Below, piece after piece: positions 13,001-28,000 of a stretch of DNA of 64,000 bases. The DNA is from Rotaria sp. Silwood1 (taxonomy: Eukaryota > Rotifera > Eurotatoria > Philodinida > Philodinidae), in contig CAJNOP010000208.1 of NCBI GenBank assembly GCA_905250075.1, forward strand, positions 21,682 through 85,681. The letters run 5' to 3'. Made by a program: the position numbers and the translations under genes. Position 1 is the first letter of the stretch; every line of letters starts with the position of its first letter. Below the pieces are notes generated by a model. That model saw only the letters and a program-made list of their open reading frames with translations. It made no database searches and was not told where the DNA came from.

Positions 13001-16000
13001 AAGGTCAACTTGATATAACATTATCGAATCAATTTCAAATTTTTGCTAGTGTTCATCAAGAACAAGCTCATCAAATACTCAAATTGAGTCCAGCTACACG
13101 TTCAAGATTTACAGAAATTTATATTCCAGCTTATGTCGAAAGAGATCTTCAAATACTTGTTAAATCAGAATTAAACAAACATAAAGTACACATCAATCAA
13201 ATTGATTCACTTGTTGAAATTATGTTTTCTTTACGTCGAAAATTACGTGATGATCCTGAATGGAAACTTGATAATGATATTCAATTATTATTTCGTTGGA
13301 CTGATTTCATTACTAGTCATCATCCATCAATATCTCTTGTTGATCGTCTTTTTCTTGGTGCTCGTTTCTTCTATTTTGATCAATTACCTTTGTCAAGACA
13401 TATTTTTCTTTTCGAACAATGGCGTAAAAGTTTATCAACAGTGAATAATTATCATGAATATGACGATATCTTCAGAGCTCCAACAGAGTCACATGGAGCG
13501 ATCACTTTAGAATCGCTTAGATCGGTTGATGCAGAGGAAGAAGCAATATTTCCATTTGAAGTAGGTCGTGGATATGTAGCATTACGTTATACTGGTGTTC
13601 GATATTCTTCTGAACATATTGATGAACAAAATCAAGTAACACAATTGAATGATCTTCGTAAACGTTTCTATTGTGTTCCAACACCGACAATGATCAATCA
13701 AATAGCACGAATATTTGCAGCTACTTCGTCGAAAACACCACTTCTACTCGAAGGTCCACCAGGTATTGGAAAAACTCAAGTAGTTACACAAGTCTGTTCA
13801 TTACTCAACAAACAATGTGAACGAATTAATTTATCAGCAAATACATCACTTGATCAATTGATTGGTTGTATTATTCCTCGATTTATCAATGGAGTACGCA
13901 TTTTTCAATGGCAAGAAGGTCGAGTTTTATCAGCAATCAAAGCTCAAAAATGGATTCTTTTCGATGAACTCAATTTAGCTGCACCTGAAGTACTCGAAGG
14001 TCTTACACCTTTGTTTTATCGAGATACAACACAATTTACTGTACCAACAACAGGTGAAATAGTTGATATAAAAAATGTTCTTATATTTGCTACGATGAAT
14101 CCATCAATGATTGGTGGTGGTCGAAGTAAATTGCCTCGTTCAATCAGTAATCTATTTACTATTGTTCAACTTGATGATTATTCACAAAAAGAATTACGTA
14201 TTATTCTCAATCGTTTATTTGTTCATGATCTAGATGAAAAAAATATTAATATGGATCAACTCGATGCTTTATTTCAAACACATACATCACTTAAAGTACT
14301 TGTACGACAAGGTACACTTGGACGAACAGGTGGACCATATGAACTTAATTTACGTGATTTATCCAAATTTCGAGATATATTTCGTGGTTCAATCGATAGT
14401 CAACTATTTCATTATCAATATATGAATACGAATGATGATGAAAATCAAGAAAATAAGACAACAGAAGAATTAAATCCATCTATGGACACATCTGATGCTC
14501 GATTTTTATCAATTCGTAAATTTGCTCAAGTTGCTTATGCATGTCAATTTCGAGATCAAAATGATTTTATTCAAGCTTGTGAATTAATTAATTCAAAATT
14601 TCCGATCAATACAGCTTTGAGTAAACGAGAAAATGATTGTTCAATTGATACAAGTGTAGCAACTGTTGTACGTATTGGTTCAATATATGTTGGAACTGGA
14701 AGAGAAGAACCATCACCAATTGATACTGGACTTATTCATACAAAAAAAACTGTTCGTCAATTAGAATTACTTGCAGCTGCATGTCAATCGAAACGAGCTA
14801 TACTTCTTGAAGGTGATATTTGTTCTCGAAAATCATCGCTTGTTATGGAACTTGCACGTTTGACACGTCATCGTCTTATTATTATTCCATTACATGAGAA
14901 TTTCGAAACAACAGATCTTATCGGTTCTTGGCGACCAAGTAGTGATCATGAACATAATGATCCATTATTCAATAAAATTGATATATTATTTAAACAAATT
15001 ATCAAAATGCTTTTTCTTATTATTATGCCACTTTTATCGAAAGCAAGTAATGAATATGTATTCAATCAATTCAAAATAATTCTTCAAAAACGAACACCTA
15101 TGATAGGTACAAGTCGATATGAAATAATTCCATATGAAATTGAAGCTCTTGATGAAACAATAAAATTATTAACAACATTAACAAAAATTTCTCAAATGTC
15201 CAATGAAATAAAAGTACTTATTTCATGTTATGTACGTCAAGCTGATTATTATGTTAGTAAATTGCAACATACTCGTTTAAATATAAAACAAGAAATTGGT
15301 TTTATATTTGTTGAATCTGAATTTGTTCAAGCTATTCGTGAAGGTTGGTGGGTTCTTCTTGATAATATTAATAGTGCACCAGCTGAAGTACTTGAACGAT
15401 TAAATTCTTTAACAGAAGATAATCCAATATTATCATTATATGAAAATTCAAATGGACAAATTTTAACACAATCAAATGGAATTCATTCAAATTTTCGTCT
15501 TTTTACAACAGCTAATCTCAATAGAATCTATTCGAATAAATTATCATCAGCATTTCTTAATCGAGTTATTCGTATTTGTTTACCACCAATTGATCAATGG
15601 GATATGACAAATGAAAATGATCCAACAAAAAGTGATTTATTTGAATTAATTTCAATACAATTATCAACAATACCAGCTGGAAAACAATTGACACATTTAT
15701 TAATATTAATGCATCTTAATGTTAAACAATATGTTAAAGATGGTCATTTAACTTATCCAAGTGATTTTCTTGTTACGTATCGTCTTCTTGAACAATGTAT
15801 ACGTACTTTACGATATTTAGTCGAACAAAATATTAATCCAGTTGATGCTTGTTATTGGTCTTTATTAAGATCTTATTGTTCATCATTACAAAATTCATCC
15901 GAATATCAATTTTATCTTAATCGACTTCAAGAAACAATAAAAGATCTTCAACTTTGTTCAAATTCAACAATTTATTCAACAGCAACAGATCAATTCGATC

Positions 16001-19000
16001 AAAAACAACCAATTTGGCTTCAACAAACACAAACAATTCGTTCACATTTTATTCAATTTGAACGATTTCTTATTGAATTAATTTTAACTATAATTCAATT
16101 ACTTGCCAAAGATAGTCAATTAAATAAATTAACTCGTGATCTTTTAACATTATTTATTGATGATATTCTTCTACCAATGACACCTACAGATGCTTATCTA
16201 ATTCAATTAAAACAAACATTAATCAATGAAAATGATAGTCAATTTGATTTATTAAAAACTTTACTTGAATTAATTGAAAATAAACAAATAACACTTCGTA
16301 CAGATTTACAATATTCAATGAGTATTTCAAATTTTATTCAACAATTTCGAATAAATGAATCTTCATCATTTGAATCATTGTGTCATCAATTAAGTGAATT
16401 ATTAGATCATTTTCTAAGTCAAACATCATTTAGTGATACTCATGAACGTTTATCCTTTATTCAACGAATAATTTCAATTATTGAAATATTTGATCAATTT
16501 TTTAGTTCATCAATATTTAATTTATTTGATCGAAAAACTCAACTTACAGATTTTTGTTCACATATAAATCAATATCTTCGATCATTATTATCATTTAAAG
16601 ATAAATGTTCAATCTTTGAATTTTTTCATGATCCATCATTTCTTGATGCTAAACAACAATTTCGTATGCATATGTTTCATAATTTTGATAGTGGTCTTAT
16701 TTTTTCATTTGAACATACACAAACATTACCAATTCGAACATCACGAAAAGATATTCGAAAACTTGTTGAATTTATTTTAAAAGATCAATCAAATATAAAT
16801 CTTGTTGAACCAATAAAATATTTTTCAACACTCTTAGAATGGATTGGTCTTCGATGGACATTTGATGATTATTTATCATCAACTATTCGACAAGTTCTAA
16901 AGCAAAATGTTTGTATAACACATGATTTTATTATTGAATGTGAAATAAAATTTTCTTGTTGGGAATTATGTAAAACATTATCAACAATGATTGAACAAGT
17001 TGTTCGAGAATTACCTTCTGAATCAAGTATAATTAATAATGATTATTTACGATTGAAGAAAGGATTAGAAACTAAAGATAATGAAGTTAAACAATGTGAA
17101 GAAAGTCTTCAACAAATAATAAATCGTATTGCAATTATTTCAGAAGAAAATTCATCAACAAATAGATATTCAGTGATAAGAATGACAACAGGTATGAGAC
17201 CGCCAATTGAACGTACCACATCTCTATACCAATCAGAAGATAATGATTTGCAAAGTCGAGCAGATGAACTTAGACAAGAATTGTCTCAACGACGAACTGA
17301 AAGAAATCAGCTGTTTGATCAATTAGTTCGAGTTGAACAAATTCGTACTACTACTATCGATAAAGTATTAGCCGCACGTTCAAAATTTCATGATGAAATG
17401 AAGAAAATACAAGAATCTGCTGCTTTTCAATATATTCGAAGTCGATTTGAACAATCTGATGCGAAACAATTGGATCGTTTTTTTCAAATTTTGATTGATG
17501 CTCCTAGAAATCCTAGTTTAATAAATATTGATGGTCAACTTGATCTTCATGCTGTACTTGCAACACCATTTGGACGTCAATTAATCGAACATGATGATAT
17601 ACTTGAAACACCTTTGATTCTTTTTCTCTGTGGACTTTTCATTTATCCTAATTTATATCAAGGACGTCGTTTACAAATTATCTCCAATTGGAAACAACTT
17701 CAAAATCAAATCAATATTCGTACATTGAATCCTTTTGATCTACTTATCTATTGTCCAAATAAAAATCCATTTGATTGTTGTCTAATTTCTATTGAAAATG
17801 GCTCTCATTCAATATTGATTCATATGTTTAGTTTACAACAAGATATTGTAACAAATGAATTGAATATGATTTTAAATGAAATTTTACCTGATGAAATCAA
17901 ATATCAAATTGTACAAGAATATTTACCTCATATTGATGGAATTCTATCAGATAATGATCAACAAACATTTGGATTTGCCTGTCTTTTATATTTATATAAA
18001 AAAATAAATACATCAATGACAAATTCAATAAGTAATATCTACGATCAAATAATTATTATTTATGATCAACTTAAACAATTTGTTAAACATAATGCAATCG
18101 AAAGAAAACCATTGATAATTTTTATTTATCAACAATTTATTCGATTAGAAAATGAATTTGAAAATCTTCAAAAACCTAATCTTAATGATGATTTATGGAT
18201 AACAATAATTCAATCAATGTGGACATTTATAAAACCTTATCAAGATTCATTTTCATCAGTTATTGTACAAAATATTTATCAAGAATTAAAATATTCAATT
18301 CAATCAATTCAACCACCTGATCTTAGTAGTTGTTTAACATCTTTAGCATTTATAAAATCTTTAACAACAAATTATAGTTGTGTTCATATGATTGACGAAC
18401 ATTTACTTAAAATTGGTAATTTAAATGATAATAGACGTGTTCAAGATTTTCAACTTCTATTTGATTTTATTAAAAAATCAATTCATCTTCTCAAATTAAT
18501 CATTCAACATGTTACTTTTGGTGGTTATCAATTTCCAGATGAACTCTATAAATCTACACCAGATACAATTGGACATCTTGAAATGATCTTTCGTTCAACA
18601 TTATCATTGATTGATATTGTTAATGGACATATAAAAGTTAGTGTCAAACAATCGAAACAACAATTTAAAGAATTTCAAGAGAAATTAGATCAATGTTTAA
18701 CAAATCTTCATTTACCAACTTCTCTTCTCTCACGTTTTGGACTTATTAATTTTGTTACTTTTCTAGCACCATTATTTGATGAAAATCGAGAAGATCCTTT
18801 ATTAATTAATTTAGAATCACATGAATCAAAGACAAATTCATTTACAAATATTGATCCAAAAGAATATCGAAGAAAAACAATGCAAAGTAAAATCGATGTA
18901 AAAATAACTAATATTAACAGTTTATTATCACGTGCCGGTCAATTACCACTTCGACCTCATTATATTATTCAACATATACATCAAACATTACATAAATTAA

Positions 19001-22000
19001 AAACATTTGATATTGATCAAGAAAGTGAAACAAGTTTTAATTGGCTTCTTTCTGAAGAACGAACGTTGACTGATTTACTTGAAAATTTTACACGTGAAAT
19101 TAATCAATATACAATATTTCATGCTCCATTACCAAATGATCGACCTATTCATGAACTAAATGAAAGTGAAATTCAATTAAATTCATCTCATATAAAAATA
19201 TCTAATCATCAATCGGATATAAAATCTTTTTGTGAAAATATTCATAATAGTAGTAAAATTCATCCATTCTTAGAAATGAGTCAAATTATTCGATTAACTC
19301 ATGTACAAGTATCAAATCAAACATGGATACGAGCAATGTGTCTATTGACATCTAATCAAAAAGATCAGTTGAAAACAATTTTAATTACTCTCAATGATGA
19401 TTTAACTATGCAACTTGAACGAAGTTCAAATAATATTGATAGTGATCGAACATTAACTGATAATATTGCTTTGGCTTATGCTCAATTTCGATGTGATCTA
19501 TTAAATGAAGAAGCTAATCGTGATATGTTATCAAATTATATTTCTGTTGCTCATATTTCAACTGAACTTCATGAATGGACAAAAAAGGCAAATTTAAATG
19601 TATTTAATATGTTAGGAAACATTAAACGAATTCATGATGATTTAAATCTTGCACAAAATCAAATGAAAAATTTTCCATCAGATTCTAGTTGTAATCTTTT
19701 ACCGGTTGATATAAGACCAGAAGATCTACTTTGTCTTCTTGCGCCAGAACATACTTCGATTATACAAATGATTTGTTCAAAATTCAATGATATCGAATTA
19801 TTTCTCTCATGTCGTACTGATAAAGTTGAACCAATGCATTTATCAGCTACATTATCATCCTTAACAGTTACTCATGGTCTATCAAGCTATATTTATCGTC
19901 ATCAAACATCGATGATATCTTTATTTGATCGTCAAAAACATATTCATTATATTGTCAATGCAACAGTTAATATCATTCAACAATTGATTGATTTATGTAT
20001 TGATCCACAAATTCAAGAAAGTCTTCTAATGAAAATTTGTACAAGTGTTAAAGAATTATTTCCTATTCAAATGGCATTGGCGTTGATATTAATGATTTTA
20101 ATCGATTGGGCAGCAACAAGTCTTGCTGATTTTAAAGAAAATCAACATTTATTAAAATTAACAACACTAAAAAATGATGAAATTGAATTATTAAATATAA
20201 AAACAAATCTTCATCAACTTGAACAAGAAGCAAATAAATTAGAACAAGATTTAAATAAACGTCGACGTGAACGAGAAGATGCTGAATTAGAACGTAATAT
20301 AGCTACAATTGAAGATCATTTTCTTGTTGAAAATCTAGATAAAAAAGTAAATGAATGTTATCAACGTGAAGAATCTATTGGAAAAAGTATAAAGAAAAAA
20401 CAAACTGAAATAACAATAGTTAAACAAAATCTTGAACAATTAACAAATTCATATAATCATCAATTAGAACAAAAACAACAACAATGGATGATTAATCTTC
20501 TAAATTATTTTGAAAAAATCTCTCAAATAATTAAAACATATATTATTAGTTTAGGAAAACGATCTGAATCAAATATTTCAATAACGACTGATCTTAATAC
20601 TCTTCTCAAAATTCCAGTATCAATTGCTTATCGAAGCTTACTTGAAATAACAATAACTTTTATTGATGATAGTCAAATTGATAGTTTACAAATATTCATA
20701 TCTGAAATATTAAATGATGTTCGATCTCATTCAATGTCTTTAGCTGAAACTGATCCTATGCATTTATTTATTTCATTCTATTGTGATGTGATAAATATTT
20801 CACTATCATCATTGAAGAATTCATCAAAAAGTTGGAAATATTATTCTAAAATACTTGAAACATCTCAAATGAAATTTTATAGTGAAAATAAAAAAAAACA
20901 AAATTTATGTCAATTAAATTTATCTATACGAGAACAATGTTCTTTATTTCTTAATCAAATTCGAACAGGATATGAACAAAATGATATTATAAAAAATGCT
21001 CAAATTATAAGTAAATATGTACGTAGTGAAGTAATAAAATTTGATACTTTAATGGCTAATGAACAAAATAAACAAGTTCAACATTTAATTCGAGAATTTG
21101 AACGATTTGTTATCTATTTACTTGTTGCTGGTTGTCATTATTTACAATTACAACGTGGAATACGTGAATCAATTGATGATATTTTAATAGGTATAACAAC
21201 AGAAACAATTGATTTATCACAATTTCCACGTACAGAAATTGATCTACTTAATTTATTAGATCGATATGAAATACAATTAAAAAGTCATAGTGATACACTT
21301 TTATTTCTTCCATTACATCTTTGTTTTGCATTCAATTCAAATCCATTTAATCTTTTTGATCAAATTGAACGTTCACTTCAAATTTTAATACAATTTATTT
21401 TACCATCTGTTTTTCTAATTGAACGTACATGGTCAACAATTGATAAATTACTTGAAAAAATTTCTCAAAATCTAACTGATAATGAATATCTTATTCTCAA
21501 TGATCTATGTAATAAATTCTTATATTTAACAAATGAATCATGTATAATAAATGATCAAGGTGATTTTGTATCTAAACAACTTCAAACAAATTTATTTGAA
21601 TGTTTATCAAAATTAATTAATAATTTATGTGATGAATTATTAAAAAATCGATTAAATATGAAATTATTTTGTGATGATCTTAATCAACGATGGCATTTAA
21701 CAATGAAAGAAATGTTTCGTGGATTTATTAAAACACAAAAATTTCATATTCATCGACAACTTACATGGAATCAACGTAAAGTTAAACAAATAAATAGTTC
21801 ATTATTTTCATCTGAAATCAATGATACACTTCGATTAGCAGATATTGAAAAAATTCTTCAACGAAAAAATACCATTCTTCAATCGATTAATTTAAATCAA
21901 CGTTCAAAATATTTAATGAATCTTTATTATCTTCAAACTATTTATCAATTGACAATTGGTGGTATTGATAATTTAGAATTAATCATTATGAATATGCCAA

Positions 22001-25000
22001 TGGAAAATATGGATTATGATCTTTATTTTAAATTACTTTATTCAACACGTGATATCTATAATTTAAGTGAAAAATTACTTCTTGAACAACCTCTTATGAA
22101 TTTTATTCATCATAATCAACAGATTGAATTGGCTTTTAAATTACTTGAAAATATATATCGACAAGAATATAGAATTTTTCAAGATTTTTATATTGTATCC
22201 AAAGAACAAGTAGAAAATAGTTCTAATGATTTATGGAGTTCAATTGATTTTCATTCACTTGTCAAACAAGTAACAGAAGCTAATGAACAATGGATCAATG
22301 CTGGAAAAGATTTTATACAATTACGTCGAAAAGTTCGAACAAACGATGAAGCTCTTATCAAAAAAGTCAAACGAAAATTAATGAATTTTGGACGAAGTTT
22401 AATTTCGATTTTTTCATCCAATACTTATAATGATTTTGATGAATGTTTTGCTGTGTTACTTCAAGACATTCTCTTATATATGCAATCACAACAACATGGT
22501 ATACATGGAATTTTTACTATGGCAGATCAAGGTGAATTAAATAAAATAATTGATCTACATAAAAGATATCAATCATCACATAATCTTGCACTGTTGAATA
22601 AAGAATTATTTCCAACATCTGAAAATATATTTCTTTTACAAATCGAACGTTTAAACAAATATTTGAAGGAAATTTATATTTCGTTTTGGAATTCAAATAA
22701 AGAAAAATCTCCATGTCTTACTTTAACCATCTCATTAAACAATGCATTGACAAAGATTTGTATTGTTCTTAGAACACAAATAACACATTTAGCCATTCAT
22801 AACTTTGATATTAGTGGCATGAAAATGAGATGGTCAACACTTGTTGATAATCAAATACCATATCATATAATAAATAATTTGAAATTAACATGTCAACCAA
22901 TTTATCAAAAATATTGCTTTACAGTAAATGGCGTTGCAAGTGATTTGAACATATCAACCATTCCATCAATTGGTGATTTACAAAATAGTTTACGTGAATT
23001 AGAAGAACAACTCATTGTTCAAAATCAACAACATAAAGAAGAAGAAGAATTTCAATCATCACCTATTACTCGAGCAATTCAAACATTGACTAATCATATG
23101 AAAGAAATTCTTCCGATGATAAATTGTCCAAAACTAAGTCCAAATGATTTATCAACTCCTTCGAATATCTATCATCTATTCATGCAATTACCACAAGTTG
23201 ATGTACTAAAGAAAATCTTCGATCTATTAGATATCAAGGAATTTGCATCGATTTCACCATTAATACAATTCGTTCATGATGACGATCCAGCAATAAGACT
23301 TTATTTTCAGTCTGTACAAACTTATTCAATGGAAGCAGCTTTTAGTTCAAGTCGACAATGTCTATTAGATGCTAAAGCTCAATTACAACATTTCATCAAT
23401 AATTTACACTTGAATCGAGTACATCTGGTTCTAACTTATGCATGGACTAATGCTCTTTCGACTCATGGATCTTCGGATACTCAACAAGAATTTTCTACTA
23501 TGTTGAATGAATGTACACAGTTGAGTCAAATACCAATGGAAAACAATCAAGAAAATGTTCAACATTTGAATGAATGTCGACGAGTATTGAAAGATGCACA
23601 ACGTATCTTTCGAACAATTAAACGAACAACAAATAATTGGATTGAAATCAAACGTCTCATAAGTTTATCATCGTTAACTATTGAGGATAATTTCACTATG
23701 GCATTTATTCATTCAGAAATGAGTCGTGATGCTCATTTATGGTTGATTGAAACAATGTATAATGATGATATATCAACTAGTCTAACATGTCATCCAAAAA
23801 AGGCTATCCTTGATTTTGGTAGTACACTCAGTGGTATTCATCAACGATTGACTCAACGTATATTTATTCATAATCATACTGATCGAGATTTGAACTTACG
23901 AGTTGATCGAACTATTACGGATGATACTGCATTCGATGTGACGAATGAAAATGTACAAGTTAATGCTGGTCATATGTGTGAATTTGAAATATTCTTAAGA
24001 CCACCGGCAACGATTGGCTCATTCAATGAAAATTGGAATCTTCTTATCGATAATACAATTACTCTTTCGAATGTCATTCAAACTCAAATTCAAATTGTCG
24101 AGATCGATGTCGAAAAATCAGCTGATACCATTGATTTTGGTTTTGTAGCCTGTAGTAATAATCGAATCGAGAAAACAATCGATCTGAAAAATGTTCTAAC
24201 ATGTCCTGTATGTATAAAATCACAATTACAAGCAACTGAAATCAATCAACGACAATCTCACTTGCTTATTCTCAACAATGAATTTGATTTACCAGCTAAT
24301 TCAATTTTACCTTTTGGTATCGCACTTGAACCAACAGATAACATCGAAGAAGATATCGATGCAGATGTTTGTCTGGCGATCAATTCAGCTAAAAATCTCA
24401 AATGGATAAAAGTATTTGCACATGTTCGACGTTTACATCTCGCAGTCATCTATCAAGGACGTACTTATATTGAAAAAAATTCGTTAGATCGTGTCTTGAT
24501 TGATGATTTCTATAAGGGTGAGAAACGTATTATTTCTACTGAGTTTCGAAATGATGGACCAATCGAATATACACTTCGTCTTTCCTCAACTAAGCTCATT
24601 CTTACAATGCCTGAAGTCAATCTACCTGTAAACACGATGAAAACAGTTCCAATTGAAATACAAATGTCTACAAATCCTCATCAAGAATTTGTACTCTTCA
24701 TTGATTTTGTTAATAATAAACGTCAATGTCAATTAACATTTGACTGTCAAACAGCTGAAGCTAAATTGACTTATTCAACACGCACAACTGATATTAAGAA
24801 AATTATTACAATTGCACAATCGGTTCAAATGCAACAAATCTGGAATGCAGATCGTCATCAATTACTACCTATTGAACATGAAATTACATTCATGAATGCG
24901 AGCAAAGCTGCTGCTACTTTGAGCTACAGACGCATTGTATCAGCACAAGATCCTCGAACGCCTTTGGGATCACAATTTCATATTGAACCTGATAATCTTA

Positions 25001-28000
25001 TCATTCCACCACAATCGAAAGTACCTGTTCGCTTTCTTTACCATCCCGTTGATTTAGGAAAGTTCGATGTTCAAGTAGAAGTACAAACAAATACTTCCAT
25101 CGATTCGATTAGTATTCCGTATTATGTTGAATTTCAAACACCGATCTTACAAACGATACCACGAACTGTAATCGATATTGGATTAATACAAACTGGAAAG
25201 ATCTTCAAAGAAAACATGGTGATCATAAAAAACATTGGACAAAGAGAACTTCGCTTTGTCATATCGGATCCTATTCGACCAAAACCATTTGTCAAAGTAG
25301 TCGCTCTACAAGAATCATCAACTATTTCAACACCTTCATCGATTAATCAAACCCTACGAGTCAATCCCAATCAACAACGTATATTTAGTATTATGATCGA
25401 ATGTGATGTAATTGACAATAGATCCATATCAGAGATAATTGGACTTGTCGAATTTGAACTAATAAGTATATGTGATCCAGTAATCGATATCAATGGGACA
25501 CTAGTCAATCGCACTGTAACGATAGTTGTCGTTGGGCATACGTTACCATTACGTGACTTTGCCTTACCGAAAGATCTCAATCCAAATTTATGGTGCAAAC
25601 TTCAACTGTTGCCTTCATCGTGGTTGTATCAACTCTGTCGAGAATATACAGTTCATAGTTCTTATACTTCATTAGTGGCGCTCACAGCCATTGCTCATGT
25701 CTGCGGATCACAAAATACGAAAGATTCATTACCAAAGACCAAGGATGAATGGTCTATGTTCTGCATGCATCTCCCTCGTGATAGACAACGAACCAATAAG
25801 GATTTGCTTACACTTGATTTATTCAGTGATGAAACTACTGTGAACACAGCCATTGACACATTAGTCTCACTACTTCGATCTTCATTTACAAATTATCGAT
25901 CATTCTTTTATCATTCGAGTTTATTTCATCGTTCGTTTTCAAATAATGAATCTATTCGATTACAACTATTTGCTGTAATAAATTCTGCAGCAAATATCGA
26001 TGAAGCTTATGCAATGCAGAGCTATTCAGCAAAACTATGGAATATCTACGAGAAGTGTTCATCTGATGATGCTTTTCGACAAGCCATCGAGTTCGTACAT
26101 CAATGTATTAGTAATGATTGTGCTATACCAGAAAGTATCCGTATTTTTACCAAATTCATCCATCAGATAGTTCAACCTTCAACAACAGTCGATGTTGCAC
26201 AACACTTGTTGACTGTGATTCCATCCAAGAGTTCTTTTGGTGAATTGATGATGATATCAACCAATCCATCAGATCTTAAATTAGCTTTATTCTTTGCACA
26301 TTTTAATGATCATGTAAAAGAAATAATAATCAAATTGATCAAAAATGATTGGCAAGCGTTACTTGATCTACATTTGATGTTGATCGAACAACAAAATCCT
26401 ATATCAGTACAACGATCACTACTTGAAGCAGTTAAAAGTATGCATACTTTATGGAACTCATTGAATATCAATATAAAATCTGATTTACTTGGATCACTCT
26501 TCACTGATTACACACAGTTTATTCCAATTCTTAAACAAGCATCGAACAAGCAACGAGTTCAATTAAACGATCTGTTGACAATAACAGAAATAATTTTTAA
26601 ACGCTTTGAACCATCACAAACATTTTACTTGATTCGAAATGTTTTCAAAGAGACCTATTATTACGGAATCTCTCAAGCACTAAATTCTTTTTCTTATCTG
26701 CCTTATCCACCATCTAGCCATCTTGTTTCACAAATTCTTGAATTTCGACGAACACTAATTGGTGATGTGAGAAATCCTATGATTCATACAGAAAATAACG
26801 AGACATTCTGCGATATACTTCGTCAACTTGTTTTAGTCACTGCCTCTCAATGGACTTTCATCAAGAAATCCATCAACGTTGCCTATCATCTACTTTGTGA
26901 TATAGGTGATAAACATATAACTCTGGTATCTGTTATTGCTCAAGTTCTTTCTCTTCTCGATACTCTCAATCCTGGTAAAAATTGGTATAATATCAGACAA
27001 TCGTACATGCATCTCTGTTCGACACCAACATGGGAAACAATGCTCAAATTCATTGATGTTCTTGACTGTCATCAAGAAGCTGTTCATCTTACACAAGCTT
27101 TGACTGATGCCGCTACAGAAGAAACAATGGCTGAAACGATCTTAAAACTTTGTCGTCTTGTTTCAACAAATGACGAACTAAAGTCACTTAATGCACATGA
27201 ACCTTCGATTCGTCAACTTTCATCGAACATATTACCATCATCATCAACTGATTTCTTCGAACGAATTCAGTCTCTTACTCCACCAGTAATGCAACAGAAG
27301 ATGCATGCTTACCTAACTTTACTGCGCTTATCATCTCATTCAATACTAGACGAAGAAAGTCAACATCTTCTATTCGATAATATTGTTGCATCATGGTTGA
27401 CATTGTTCGATATTAATTGTGCCAAATCTCTTCGATTTTTCAGTGTTATATCGTCTATTTTGACATCATTTCTCGGTCTGGTGTCTACTAGAGACATTGC
27501 CTTTAGTCAACAACTCTATACGACGAGTCTAGCATCAGCACTTTGCATTCTTGCAAATTGTCGTCAAAATACTCGTGAAATATTCACCATCAATTCATCA
27601 ATTGGATCTACAATCAATTCTTCATCTATTATCACAGCTATTCGTGAAAGTCTTACCAAACGTATTTATGTTCATCGAATTCCATCATCGAACACTGATC
27701 AGACAATATCTGCTTCATCCTCAGTACCACAAACAGTACTCACTAGAATGACATCAATCGAATGTCCTTATTCTGATGAGACACTAACAAAAATGGAAAT
27801 ATCAGTATTGAATTATAGTAAAAATCTTTCTCAATCATCGATTGTCTTTGTTGAATCTGATACTGTTCGTGATATTGTCGATGCAGCACTTGTCACTCGA
27901 ACACAGGTTACTCAGTGGTATGCAAATTTTATCACTTTCAATGTACTTGTGCACTATCGATCGAATTCAAATGACTTAAATCAAATCAAAGTAGGTCATG

